A DNA stretch of 64,000 nucleotides from Candidatus Dependentiae bacterium. Its GTDB lineage: Bacteria > Babelota > Babeliae > Babelales > Vermiphilaceae. The position numbers and the translations under genes were made by a program. Of the stretch, positions 35,201 to 44,177 are shown one piece after another (the stretch's first letter is position 1; each line of letters starts with the position of its first letter). Below the pieces are notes generated by a model that ran no database searches, was not told the DNA's origin, and saw only the letters and a program-made list of their open reading frames with translations. The stretch is taken from positions 1 through 64,000 of the forward strand of contig JBBDMI010000008.1 of NCBI GenBank assembly GCA_040878395.1, read 5' to 3'.

Positions 35201-35905
35201 TTACTTACAGGTACAAATGCCATATGTGTGTAAGTCACGCTTTAACTGTTTGTGATTTTTAAACTGAATTGCTAACAGGCCGCATGTGCGTGCAGATTGA
35301 ACATTTTCTAATTTATCATCAATGAATAAAATCTGTTTATCGCCATGTGGATTGAGTTTCTTTTTTAATTGTTGAAAATAACGTATATCAGGCTTTTCAA
35401 TTACATCTTCGGGTAAAAAATCAACGGTCATGCCATGTTGAATGAAATTATTATTAAATAATTCAGGGAATTTTTTTTGTAATTCAGCAAAAAAGAGAGA
35501 ACCGATATTTGTTGCGGTAAATAGGTGATATCCTTGGCTTGCCATGTTGCGTAGTATATTGACAGTCTTCTTTTTCGGTTTTTTGCAGGTGCATACTTTT
35601 TTAATTAAATCAGCAAGTTTGTGTTCATTGTTCTTTTTCAGATGAATATAAAAACCTTCACCAAATTTTTTTCCTCGAGAGCCGTTGTTGTTTTTTCGTT
35701 TTTTATATTGACTATACAATTTTTTGAAACGACCCGGTTTTTTAAAAACTAATTTGGCGATACTGCCTTTATTGCGATCAAGAACAACATCATCAAGATC
35801 GGTGGCGATAATTAAATTTTGTGGACTGTATGTAGGTTGAGGAGCTGTATAAACAGAAGAAAAGGTAAAAGGGGATAGAATTGCATAAAGAGCAAAGAAA
35901 CGCAT
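35201..35905 (-). CDS. exported HAD-like protein with intact Asp pair
   Basis: A 234-residue protein; the signal peptide MRFFALYAILSPFTFSSVYT starts at 35905 (an in-frame ATG at 35920 is the alternative). Motif I is LIIATDLDDVVLD, which keeps Asp-x-Asp. Motif II is LFTATNIGS, the motif III Lys lies in VIEKPDIRYF, and motif IV is ILFIDDKLENV. An insert rich in Lys and Arg (KKLYSQYKKRKNNNGSRGKK) follows motif I. It is the upstream neighbour of the degenerate paralog at 34488, and the pair may act together. Confidence 0.75.
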   Translation of the reverse strand: MRFFALYAILSPFTFSSVYTAPQPTYSPQNLIIATDLDDVVLDRNKGSIAKLVFKKPGRFKKLYSQYKKRKNNNGSRGKKFGEGFYIHLKKNNEHKLADLIKKVCTCKKPKKKTVNILRNMASQGYHLFTATNIGSLFFAELQKKFPELFNNNFIQHGMTVDFLPEDVIEKPDIRYFQQLKKKLNPHGDKQILFIDDKLENVQSARTCGLLAIQFKNHKQLKRDLHTYGICTCK

Positions 35906-35992
35906 TATATAACCTCGCATGAGTAAAATTTAGATTCCATTTATCTATATTTTACCATAACACTCGCTTATGTCGAATTGTGTATTTGTAAA

Positions 35993-36724
35993 TTAACCAC
36001 TATGATATGTTTTTTTACGGTTTATCTGCAGGTGTGCAGTAATTTGTTCGGGGTGTGAGATATCAATGATTGCTCCGGCCGTTGGCTGTTGATCAATGAC
36101 ATAATAGGTATATCTATCATTTGGTGTTATATCGGTTTTTATTTTTATATCATATTGTTCAAGTTGTTGTTCAACTTCATTTAATGTTTTATTGGTAAAG
36201 TCAGGCCAAATGCATTGTTTTTTAGCTTTTTTGGCAATATAGCATATAACGGTTTTTGTTTTAATTGGACTGTTAGGTGCCGGCCATTGGCAAAAGCAAT
36301 GATCGATTGGATAGGGATAATTTATTTCATAAAATTTTGGTTTTAATTGTAGCGGCGTTAGATTTTGTTTAATTTGATCGCGTGATAAGCCTATACAATG
36401 GGGTGTTGTTTTTAATGCCGGTTTTTCGGTGATTGCAAGATATACTGTTTGGCGTTCTTTAATTGTTTTTTCAGGAGCAGGAATTTGATGAATGACGGTG
36501 CTTTGTGGTAGTTCGGTATCCTGCTTTATTAGTGCAATTTGTATGGGTAATTGCGATGCGGAGCATATTTTTGTTGCATCGATGAGATTCTTGCCCATAA
36601 GGTTGGGCATGCTCAATGTGCCGGAACGGAACCAGATGTTGAGTATGAAATATACGCTAAAGAAAACAAAGAAGGGTATGAGCCAAAGATAATTGGAAAT
36701 GCGGGTGTTTTTATTTAGGCTCAT
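35993..36724 (-). CDS. membrane-anchored PASTA-domain protein
   Basis: A 243-residue protein with one N-terminal membrane helix (about 12-32) and three PASTA repeats outside (about 38-99, 105-168 and 172-237). Each repeat shows the pattern of a P-x-x-x-G/N helix start and a late Q-x-P-A/K-x-G-like turn (for example VIHQIPAPEKTI and VIDQQPTAGAII). PASTA domains bind wall muropeptides or act as spacers in kinases and PBPs; here there is no catalytic domain. It starts 36 bases after the end of rnpB and may be cotranscribed with it. Confidence 0.82.
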   Translation of the reverse strand: MSLNKNTRISNYLWLIPFFVFFSVYFILNIWFRSGTLSMPNLMGKNLIDATKICSASQLPIQIALIKQDTELPQSTVIHQIPAPEKTIKERQTVYLAITEKPALKTTPHCIGLSRDQIKQNLTPLQLKPKFYEINYPYPIDHCFCQWPAPNSPIKTKTVICYIAKKAKKQCIWPDFTNKTLNEVEQQLEQYDIKIKTDITPNDRYTYYVIDQQPTAGAIIDISHPEQITAHLQINRKKTYHSG

Positions 36725-36759
36725 AAAAATGCGCTTATATTTTAAATTTGTGTTACTGG

Positions 36760-37100
36760 TAAACTTGTAAGCCGGATTCTGTTTTCAGCTATTTTTTCAA
36801 ACAGTTGAATGACAATCATTTATCTATGCGGCATACCCGCGTGTTTAACCGAAATGAACAATCGACACACGCTGCTTTGCCTTGCTCCAGGTGGGGTTTA
36901 CCCCGCATATGTATTACTACATATGCCTGTGCGCTCTTACCGCACTTTTTCACCCTTACCAAATCATATTTCATATTTGGCGGTTATTTTCTGTGGCACT
37001 TTCCATGAGCTTACGCTTCTCCTTAGTTGGATAAAATCCTCCTAAGGCACCTTATTCATTTGGAGTCCGGACTTTCCTCTTATATTTCTACAAGCGATTG
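36760..37100 (-). ncRNA. rnpB: RNase P RNA
   Basis: Read on the minus strand, the sequence has the conserved bacterial RNase P RNA 5' core GAGGAAAGTCCGGACTCC (near 37055-37078) and the 3' core ACAGAATCCGGCTTACAAG (near 36764-36783). The P1 helix forms between CTTGTAG (37089-37095) and CTTACAAG (36764-36771). The length of about 340 bases is typical of the A-type RNA, which trims the 5' ends of tRNAs with the protein RnpA. The ends are estimated. The stop codon of the upstream CDS (37088-37090) lies within the 5' end of this RNA. Confidence 0.93.
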
Positions 37101-37558
37101 TCTTGTTTACCAGCAACACTAATTATCAAAGATATTATCAACATTACCCATATATTAACACAATATTGTCTAATAGTATAGATTATTAGTGATCTTTTGA
37201 CTCCTAAAATTGGGTATAAAAGTAGGTTTTGCAGGAGTATGAACAGAGCCAAGATTCCATAAGTGATCAAAGGAGCTTTAATGAGATATTTTTTGGCAAA
37301 AAAGCTGGCCAGTATGGTAGGAAATATAATGAGATATATAAAGCCGCCATTTGCATATACCATAAATGAGTAGAGGCCTAAGCACAGTAGGGAAATATAA
37401 CATGATATATCAAATGCTGATTTGGCAAAAAGTTGCAAAATAAAGTAACAGATTAAGCTTAATACTAATGGTGTGTCTAATAAAACAAATGCTGTGTAAT
37501 CGATAAAAAAAAGTAAAAGTGGCATCAGGATTGAAGGGTTCATGGTCGACTCGTACAT
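37088..37558 (-). CDS. small polytopic membrane protein, possibly MreD-like
   Basis: A 156-residue protein with about five membrane helices and few charges. Size and helix pattern recall MreD, the membrane partner in wall elongation, but there is no clear motif. The first Met or the sixth residue (37543) could start it, and no good ribosome site is seen for either. Its last codons and TAG overlap the P1 helix of rnpB. Confidence 0.55.
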   Translation of the reverse strand: MYESTMNPSILMPLLLFFIDYTAFVLLDTPLVLSLICYFILQLFAKSAFDISCYISLLCLGLYSFMVYANGGFIYLIIFPTILASFFAKKYLIKAPLITYGILALFILLQNLLLYPILGVKRSLIIYTIRQYCVNIWVMLIISLIISVAGKQDNRL

Positions 37559-37630
37559 TATTGCATGATGATATATTTAGATGCATGTAATGTAGCATGA
37601 GTTTTTATATTTTTAAATATAAAAACTTAC

Positions 37631-38254
37631 TTACGGTCCGTAGCGCTTGGTTTTCTGCACTTCTGGAATGGATTCTTTAGTCACTGTTGGAGTAGGTTCA
37701 TAACCTAACTTGGTTTTTTCTCCATTAGGTTTTCCATTTTCATCAAGGACTTGTGCTTCAAGAACATTGTTATCGTGTACTATTAATTCAATGTTACGAT
37801 TTTTATCCGATGGATTGAGCAAATGTACGCCTTTTAATTCATTTTCTTTTGTTGGAGCCTTGATTGCCCACAACGCATTTCCTATAGCATAAAGATAATA
37901 AATTCTTCCTGGAAATCCTGATAATGTAATGATATTGATCGTTGCACCACGAAAAGTTTTTTGCCATACAGGGATCATCGCGGCTTCAGCGATGCCCTGA
38001 GGGTCTTTGATTTCCATATCTTTGCCCGGCATAATGTGCCCTGATATATTTATTGGTTCTCCAAGGGGCATTATGTGAGTACGTTCAAGCGAAACAAAGA
38101 CATTTCTTTTGGAGTTGTTGGTGATTTTTTGTAGATGAATATTGCTATGTTTTTTTTCAATTGGTGCTTTTAAAGGCATTTTCGGTGCATTTCCGGCATT
38201 GATAGAGTAGGTATTTGATAATATAAATGTAGTAATAATTAAATATTTTTTCAT
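37631..38254 (-). CDS. exported protein of unknown function
   Basis: A 207-residue protein with signal peptide MKKYLIITTFILSNTYSINA. The mature part is predicted to be mainly beta strands and ends with a Pro/Thr/Lys-rich tail (PTPTVTKESIPEVQKTKRYGP spans the end). No family is recognised. AGGAGG lies upstream of the start. Confidence 0.65.
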   Translation of the reverse strand: MKKYLIITTFILSNTYSINAGNAPKMPLKAPIEKKHSNIHLQKITNNSKRNVFVSLERTHIMPLGEPINISGHIMPGKDMEIKDPQGIAEAAMIPVWQKTFRGATINIITLSGFPGRIYYLYAIGNALWAIKAPTKENELKGVHLLNPSDKNRNIELIVHDNNVLEAQVLDENGKPNGEKTKLGYEPTPTVTKESIPEVQKTKRYGP

Positions 38255-38404
38255 AATTAAGCCTCCTATTTTTATTCATAATAGCTTTTTTTGTAGTCAT
38301 AGTTCAACAAAAAAATAATTGTTTATAAAGTTGGTGACAGCTTTTATTTTTGGTAGGATGTAGCCAAAGCAACTGCAGCATTCAAGATACGTGAAGACTA
38401 TTTT

Positions 38405-40297
38405 ATGAAGCGACTATGTTATTATTTTATATTTTTTTTTATATGTATTGCCACTATTTTTTCCGCTGCAATCAGTTTTGTTATGCATAATAATATTATC
38501 GATTTCTCCGCATTCGAACGTTATAATCCTGGAAAACCAACAATATTGCTCGATTGCCATGGTAATGAGTGGGCTCGTTTTGCATTGGATATACGAAAAG
38601 TGGTGCGTATTGAGGATATGCCGCAACATTTAATTCAGGCATTTTTGGCAGCAGAGGACTGGGATTTTTATGATCATTTTGGGTTATCCATTAAAGGCAT
38701 TGTTCGTTCATTTTTAGTCAATATGTATCATCGACGCGTTGTGCAAGGTGCAAGTACGATTACACAACAGTTGGTGCGATTACTTTTTTTTGATCATCAG
38801 CGAACTTTTACGCGTAAAATAAAAGAGCAATTGGTTGCATTGCTTGTGGAAATGAAGTTTAGTAAAGATCAGATTTTAGAAACTTATTTGAATCATGTTT
38901 ATTTCAGTTGTGGTATTTATGGTGTTGAGGCTGCAGCGCAACGTTTTTGGGGCAAATCTGCGGCAGATGTTACGATCGATGAAGCAGCGATTTTGGCGGG
39001 GATAATGCGCTCTCCCGGTATGTTTAGTCCATTACTTAATCCATTGGCAACGCAAAAAAGGCGTAATGTGGTATTGGCAAAAATGTTGCGCCTTGATTTC
39101 ATTACGCAAAAAGAGTTTGATGATGCAACGTTTAAAATGTTAAAGATTAAAGAAAGTAAACAACGGATTGTAGGTTTGCATGCGCGTGAGCATATTCGTA
39201 AGTTTTTGGAGCAATTGATAGGCAAACATGCATTATATACCGGTGGTTATGTTGTGCAAACGACTATTGATTTAGAGGTTCAGCAGAAAGCTGAAAAAGC
39301 ATTCATTGATCATGTAACACAGATTAGAAAAACAATTAATCCTGCAATTGATGGATCATTACTGACAGTTGATGTTTCAACTGGGCAGATTCGTGCATTA
39401 ATTGGAGGTGCCGATTTTACAACGTCGAAGTTTAATCGTGCGTTGCAAGCGCGAAGACAGTTAGGCTCAGTGTTTAAACCGTTAATTTTTGCAGTTGCTT
39501 TGCAAAATGGTATAAAATTTTCTGATGTTTTGATTGATGAGCCAATTGAAATAAAAGATGAATATGGCACTCTTTGGAGGCCGAATAATTATAATCGGAA
39601 GTTTAATGGTCCGATTACTTTAGCTTATGCATTATCGCGATCTAATAATATTGTTTTGATAAAAACATTTTTACGCATTGGAGCTCAAAAGGTAATTGAA
39701 TTAGCTCAGAAATCGCATTTGACTGGGCCGTTTCATTCTTATGCTTCATTATCGTTAGGTTGTATTGATACTACGTTGCAAGAAGCCGTTGGTATGTTTA
39801 ATATTTTTGCAAATCATGGCATGTATGTTGAGCCGCACATGATTTCATGGGTTAAAGATTCTTGGGGAAGAAAAATATACAAACATAAAGAGGTATCAGA
39901 ATCTATAATACCATCACATATTAGTGGTCAGATTTTAAAAGTTTTAGGTTTGGGATTAGACCGTGTGCGTGCATTGATTCCACAAAAATGGACCGATTGC
40001 CAAGCTGCAAGCAAAACCGGTACCACCAATGATCATCGCACGTGTTGGTTTGTCGGTTCAACACCGGAATTAACAACCGGAGTGTATATTGGGTGTGATG
40101 ATAATCAGCCAATGGGCAAAAATGTATATCCGTTGCATACTGCATTTCCAATTTGGATTGGGCTACATCGTGAAATTAGATCACAGAAAACAACATTTTC
40201 ATATGATCCCAGTTTGCAAGAAATTATTATTGATGAAAAAACAGGCAAGCAACTTGCGGATAATAAACGTAGAGGTGCTATTTCAATTTTTGTTTAA
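38405..40297 (+). CDS. class A penicillin-binding protein (PBP1a family)
   Basis: A 630-residue bifunctional wall enzyme. After an N-terminal membrane helix, the GT51 glycosyltransferase has AAEDWDFYDHFG (catalytic Glu), QGASTITQQLVR and the KIKEQLVALLVEM block. The transpeptidase has S-x-x-K in RRQLGSVFKPL (about residue 357), S-x-N in SRSNN and the K-T-G motif ASKTGTTN (about 536-543). It polymerises and crosslinks peptidoglycan outside the inner membrane. It is shorter than many PBP1a proteins and lacks a long C-terminal tail. Confidence 0.95.
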   Translation: MKRLCYYFIFFFICIATIFSAAISFVMHNNIIDFSAFERYNPGKPTILLDCHGNEWARFALDIRKVVRIEDMPQHLIQAFLAAEDWDFYDHFGLSIKGIVRSFLVNMYHRRVVQGASTITQQLVRLLFFDHQRTFTRKIKEQLVALLVEMKFSKDQILETYLNHVYFSCGIYGVEAAAQRFWGKSAADVTIDEAAILAGIMRSPGMFSPLLNPLATQKRRNVVLAKMLRLDFITQKEFDDATFKMLKIKESKQRIVGLHAREHIRKFLEQLIGKHALYTGGYVVQTTIDLEVQQKAEKAFIDHVTQIRKTINPAIDGSLLTVDVSTGQIRALIGGADFTTSKFNRALQARRQLGSVFKPLIFAVALQNGIKFSDVLIDEPIEIKDEYGTLWRPNNYNRKFNGPITLAYALSRSNNIVLIKTFLRIGAQKVIELAQKSHLTGPFHSYASLSLGCIDTTLQEAVGMFNIFANHGMYVEPHMISWVKDSWGRKIYKHKEVSESIIPSHISGQILKVLGLGLDRVRALIPQKWTDCQAASKTGTTNDHRTCWFVGSTPELTTGVYIGCDDNQPMGKNVYPLHTAFPIWIGLHREIRSQKTTFSYDPSLQEIIIDEKTGKQLADNKRRGAISIFV

Positions 40298-40393
40298 TTA
40301 AAGATTCTCTTTGGGGTTATTTACAATAAATTTTTTATGGGTTATACATTATAACAACATTTTAAGTAACACTTTAACTTAAGGAGCAGTGCT

Positions 40394-40531
40394 ATGCTTA
40401 AGACCCATGTACTGATGTTCCTCGTCGTTTACTTTCTGGCTTTATGCGATCATTCCTTTTGTCATGATCATATCCTACATAAGGGTATACAGATAAAAGA
40501 AAATAATGATCAAAAAGGTCTTTTGGTTTAA
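40394..40531 (+). CDS. small exported peptide gene
   Basis: A 45-residue ORF with a strong ribosome site (AAGGAGCAG) 8 bases before the ATG. The first 18 residues are hydrophobic (MLKTHVLMFLVVYFLALC), then His/Cys-rich (DHSFCHDHILHK) and charged. It is followed 4 bases later by a bidirectional terminator. It is too short for family recognition. The ribosome site and the terminator argue that it is real. Metal binding by the His/Cys cluster is only a possibility. Confidence 0.5.
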   Translation: MLKTHVLMFLVVYFLALCDHSFCHDHILHKGIQIKENNDQKGLLV

Positions 40532-40535
40532 ATAT

Positions 40536-40575
40536 AAAAAGCGCTGCATAGTATTATAATATGCAACGCTTTTTT
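40536..40575. terminator. bidirectional terminator before murG
   Basis: AAAAAGCG-C-TGCATA (40536-40550) pairs with TATGCA-A-CGCTTTTTT (to 40575) with one mismatch, loop GTATTATAA. Runs of A and T on both sides allow it to stop transcripts from the small peptide gene and from the convergent murG operon. Confidence 0.85.
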
Positions 40576-40576
40576 G

Positions 40577-41653
40577 TTATAACTCTTTTGATATGTATGG
40601 TGCAGTTTCTGATTGCATCGTATTCAACTTCAGTTTATCCATTATATGATGAGATAATGCCTGCTTATTATGTGTCAGTTGTTCTTTTGTAATCGTGGTA
40701 AATAGTTCACCATATTCCTCTTGCATAGCAAGTGCATTTGTTACTTGATGATTATTAGTGGGAGTTTGCAGAGGAATGGTAATGCACTGTTTACCAAAAA
40801 ACAGAATTTCAAATAAAGTTCCCGCTCCTGATCTGCAGATAATAAGATCAGCAGCAGCATAATATATAGCCATTTCATGACTGAAGCTGAATACATGATG
40901 GGTAATATTGTGTTGAGTATAAAATGCTTTCCAGTTAAAACTGTCTTGTCTGCCGGTCTGATGAATGATCTGTATCTGTTCATGCAGATGCGGATGTTGC
41001 ACAATCCATTGTTGCATTAAGTGGTTGATTTCTAATGACCCTTGTGATCCACCCAAAATACAGATTGTTTTACGTTCCGGTGAGAACAAAAGTTTTTGTA
41101 GTGCATCTTTTTGACTTATTTGTGCTGATTCACCAAAAAAACGTATTGGATAGGATGTTTTGATACATTTTTTTTGTGGCAGATATGCTTGTGTTTGTTC
41201 AAAACAAGTGAATAAATCAATTGACCATGAAGCTAAAAAACGTGTTGCTCTTCCAGGTTCAACATTTAATTCATATAGTTGTACCGGAATTGCTAAAATG
41301 CGAGCGCAAATAATAACCGGAATAGCAAGAAAACCTCCGGTGCAAACAATTTTATTTGGACGGTGTTTAATCAAATAAAAGAGTGATTTCATCATGGTTA
41401 AAGCCATGTTGAAGCCGGCGGTAAAGATGTTATGCCATTTTTTTAACAGTACATTATTAAGCGGAAGTGGAATGTGCCAGTTAATGTCGGGACTATTGGT
41501 GACAATTTCTATATCGAGAATAGTTTCCGTGGTAAAAAAAAGGATGTTGTCTTCAGGGTGTTTTTCTTTATGTTCGCGGGCAAATGTTAGGCATGGAATG
41601 ATGTGTCCGCCCGATTTGCCTGCTACATAACAGATAGTCTGTTTTTTCTTCAT
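40577..41653 (-). CDS. murG: UDP-GlcNAc:undecaprenyl-PP-MurNAc-pentapeptide transferase
   Basis: A 358-residue GT28 glycosyltransferase making lipid II at the inner membrane. The N-terminal glycine loop is AGKSGGHIIPCLTFA (about 11-25, normally GGTGGH). Further signs are ILGGSQGSLEINHLMQQ (about 199-215), the SGAGTLFEILFFGKQCITIPL block (about 272-292) and NNHQVTNA. It is the last gene of a three-gene leftward operon with a TPR protein and a DciA-like protein, rather than in a dcw cluster. It overlaps the TPR gene by 4 bp. Confidence 0.93.
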   Translation of the reverse strand: MKKKQTICYVAGKSGGHIIPCLTFAREHKEKHPEDNILFFTTETILDIEIVTNSPDINWHIPLPLNNVLLKKWHNIFTAGFNMALTMMKSLFYLIKHRPNKIVCTGGFLAIPVIICARILAIPVQLYELNVEPGRATRFLASWSIDLFTCFEQTQAYLPQKKCIKTSYPIRFFGESAQISQKDALQKLLFSPERKTICILGGSQGSLEINHLMQQWIVQHPHLHEQIQIIHQTGRQDSFNWKAFYTQHNITHHVFSFSHEMAIYYAAADLIICRSGAGTLFEILFFGKQCITIPLQTPTNNHQVTNALAMQEEYGELFTTITKEQLTHNKQALSHHIMDKLKLNTMQSETAPYISKEL

Positions 41654-43299
41654 ACAACTGATGTCTCTATGCTCCGTATTAAGCGATTAAAAGTTTCTTT
41701 GGTTTTGTTTTGTGTGTACATTAATCCTTTTTTTAAAGTAGAAAGGGCTAATGCAGGTTTATTTTGCTTTATATAACATTGTGCTAAATGTTCTATGATC
41801 ATCGGTTCGTCTGGAATTAATTGTGCTGATTTTTTAAACAGTTCTTCTGCTTGTGCATACTGTTCTTGTTTGAAAAATATCATAGCTTGTGTATCGATAT
41901 AAAAAGGGTTGCGCGGTTCTTGAGCTAATGCATTATCGATTAATGCTTGTGCGCGTAGAAAATTATTTCCTTGTGTTGCATACCAATAGGCAACAACATT
42001 ATGCAGTGGTGCAAAGTGATGTTGTAACGTTTCAGCTTGTTTTGCAAGATGTTCCATTTGATCTATCATATCATAATCGTAATAAAGAATTGCCAAATGT
42101 GCGAGTATTTTTGCACGCATACCGGTATCAGATGTGAGTTGATATGCTCGTTTATGTTGTGTAGTTGCTTGATTAACTTGTTCTGTACGCGCATAAAGAT
42201 CAGCCAGATAAAGCGCTACATTCAGATGTTGTGGTTGCTTTGATTGTATAGCACGCAGTTGATCGATTAAATAGTGTTCTTTATGTTCTTGCGTGGCAAT
42301 GAGATGTGCAAGTTCAAGCCATAGCCCATTATGTGCATCAGATGAAATCCAATGGCAGCATTGATTTAATGCTTGTTCTGTTTGTTGCATTGCGTTTAAA
42401 ATTTGTGCTTTGAGTACTTTGCCATCATTATCACGTGGCTCTTTGAGTAGACAATCATCAATTTTTTCCAATGCCTGGCGATATTTTTTTTGTTTAAAAA
42501 GCAGTAATGCTTGCTCAAAACAACTTAAATTAATAGATGTTTTTTGTCCTTGTGCTTCGGCTATTTTTTGTTTGAACATTAAGCGCAAAAGGTGTTCTTG
42601 AATGTGTGGAAGTGGACTTTCGCTTACTTCTAGAAAAGTGGTATATCCTTTGATTGCTTGTTGCATTTTACCCAATTGTTCATGGAGCATCCCAAACATC
42701 AGCCAACCTTTGTCAAAACTTGGGTGAATATCAAGGCTTTTTTGCAATTGAATGATAGCCTCTTGTTTGTTATCCATTAACATATAGATCTGTGCTTTCA
42801 GAAAGTAAAAAATAAAATTATTTAATCGCTCCGGAGCGTGAGCAAGGTAGTCGTTGATGGTTTGTAATGCATTTTCAGGTTCTTTACGCCGTAGATATAC
42901 TTGTGCTGCATGAAATGCTAGCTCTTGATTGTCTTTTTGGGTTTCAAGAAGTTTTATGATACGTTCATCAGCTGTAGTTTGCAATCCGGCTTGTTGCAAC
43001 GATTTAATAAATAAAAGTTGTATTTCTGTGTCGTCTTTGAATGATTCTTCAATGTGTGGCATGAGTGAAATTATTTGTTGGACATTGTTTGTTTGCTGAA
43101 ATAGATGCAGGAGCCCGCGATACATGTATCCGGGCAGATTGTTTTTGCATAAAAACTTTTTGTACCATCCGAATGCAATTGTTGGTTTTTGATTGAATCC
43201 ATTGTAATTTGCCCAAAATGAACAATGTAGATCATCAACTTTGAAATCGGTATGTATTATATTGCTCATCAATAATATATACAAAAACATTCTTTTCAT
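41650..43299 (-). CDS. exported TPR-repeat protein
   Basis: A 549-residue protein with a signal peptide (MKRMFLYILLMSNIIHT) and many tetratricopeptide repeats through most of its length; clear units include NFIFYFLKAQIYMLMDNKQE and FYIDTQAMIFFKQEQYAQAE. TPRs are scaffolds for protein binding. The start at 43299 is chosen because GGAGAT lies upstream and directly follows the stop of the DciA-like gene; the longer form from 43320 would overlap it. Its place before murG suggests a wall or envelope role, but this is inference. Confidence 0.82.
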   Translation of the reverse strand: MKRMFLYILLMSNIIHTDFKVDDLHCSFWANYNGFNQKPTIAFGWYKKFLCKNNLPGYMYRGLLHLFQQTNNVQQIISLMPHIEESFKDDTEIQLLFIKSLQQAGLQTTADERIIKLLETQKDNQELAFHAAQVYLRRKEPENALQTINDYLAHAPERLNNFIFYFLKAQIYMLMDNKQEAIIQLQKSLDIHPSFDKGWLMFGMLHEQLGKMQQAIKGYTTFLEVSESPLPHIQEHLLRLMFKQKIAEAQGQKTSINLSCFEQALLLFKQKKYRQALEKIDDCLLKEPRDNDGKVLKAQILNAMQQTEQALNQCCHWISSDAHNGLWLELAHLIATQEHKEHYLIDQLRAIQSKQPQHLNVALYLADLYARTEQVNQATTQHKRAYQLTSDTGMRAKILAHLAILYYDYDMIDQMEHLAKQAETLQHHFAPLHNVVAYWYATQGNNFLRAQALIDNALAQEPRNPFYIDTQAMIFFKQEQYAQAEELFKKSAQLIPDEPMIIEHLAQCYIKQNKPALALSTLKKGLMYTQNKTKETFNRLIRSIETSVV

Positions 43300-43301
43300 T
43301 A

Positions 43302-43733
43302 TTAAATCTCCTGTTGACAACGACGCAAAAAATCTTCTATTGCAGCGCTTAGAGCAGGATCCTTTATTTTTTTTAATGCCTGCTTCTCTTTGGGCAAAAG
43401 TGGTGGTGCAATAAACTGTTGTTTTTTGCGTACATCTGTCTTTTGTTTTTTTTCTTTTTTTATCCCTACTTTTTTAAAGCGTAAAGAGTTAATACGTGGC
43501 GCGTCTAGCTTTTTGTTAATAGTGCGTAGTAAAAGTGGAGAGAGCATATAAAGTTCTTGCATCCAACAGGAATCGGCAACTCCTAATACAAGGCTGTCGT
43601 CATTGATTTTTTCAAGATATACTTTGGTGCTCAAATTTCCTAAAATATCAGGCCAATTTTGGAGCAATTTAATTTTCCAATTATCTTGATGTGCGAAAAT
43701 GTTTTGTACGAGTGATTTCATTGTTTTTGTCAT
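43302..43733 (-). CDS. DciA-like (DUF721) protein
   Basis: A 143-residue protein of the DUF721 family, whose member DciA loads or supports the replicative helicase DnaB in bacteria without DnaC/DnaI. Matching features are W-x-x-I-x-G at WPDILGNLS, the LVLGVADSCWMQELYML block, LLLRTINKKL and INSLRFKKVG (about 82-91). The C-terminal half is basic (KKEKKQKTDVRKKQ). It is the first gene of the operon with the TPR protein and murG. Confidence 0.8.
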   Translation of the reverse strand: MTKTMKSLVQNIFAHQDNWKIKLLQNWPDILGNLSTKVYLEKINDDSLVLGVADSCWMQELYMLSPLLLRTINKKLDAPRINSLRFKKVGIKKEKKQKTDVRKKQQFIAPPLLPKEKQALKKIKDPALSAAIEDFLRRCQQEI

Positions 43734-43793
43734 GAATAATAAGTATACGAGAAATTAAAAATAATGTTACTCTATATCAAAAAAAGGGTCTGT

Positions 43794-44177
43794 ATGAAGT
43801 ATGTGTTCCTCGCTTTTATATCATTGCCTGTGTATGCAATGGATGATGTTACAAGGCTACATGCTGCAGTTGAAGATGTTGTGCGGACAAAGAGTACGTA
43901 TGCACTGCAAGAAATATTACAATCACATGTTAATCCAAATATTCCTGATGAAAAAGGGCGATATCCGGTAGGAAGCTTAAAAGAAACAATGTTATGGTAT
44001 ACAGACAATAAAATGCCGATTCCTTCGCATTTAAATAAAGCATTGCAATTGCTTTATGATAATGGAGCATTTGAAGTTGAGCAAACATCGGAAAGTGAAG
44101 AAGAGACAGATGAAAAAGATACTGATTGTATATGGTCTGAAAGTGACGATGAGGTAATATCTGATGAAGATATTTGA
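43794..44177 (+). CDS. exported ankyrin-like protein with acidic tail
   Basis: A 127-residue protein. The start at 43794 gives the signal peptide MKYVFLAFISLPVYA followed by MDDVTRLHAAVEDVV, which resembles the first helix of an ankyrin repeat; SHVNPNIPDEKGRYP is a second repeat-like turn. The last 35 residues are very acidic (SESEEETDEKDTD and SDDEVISDEDI). The final 14 bases overlap the archease gene, so translation is probably coupled. The link to RNA repair may be only positional. Confidence 0.7.
   Translation: MKYVFLAFISLPVYAMDDVTRLHAAVEDVVRTKSTYALQEILQSHVNPNIPDEKGRYPVGSLKETMLWYTDNKMPIPSHLNKALQLLYDNGAFEVEQTSESEEETDEKDTDCIWSESDDEVISDEDI

Noticed and set aside
36805-37045. Rightward ORFs of 67 and 78 residues
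   Set aside because: They lie inside the RNase P RNA on the opposite strand and have no ribosome site or protein-like features.
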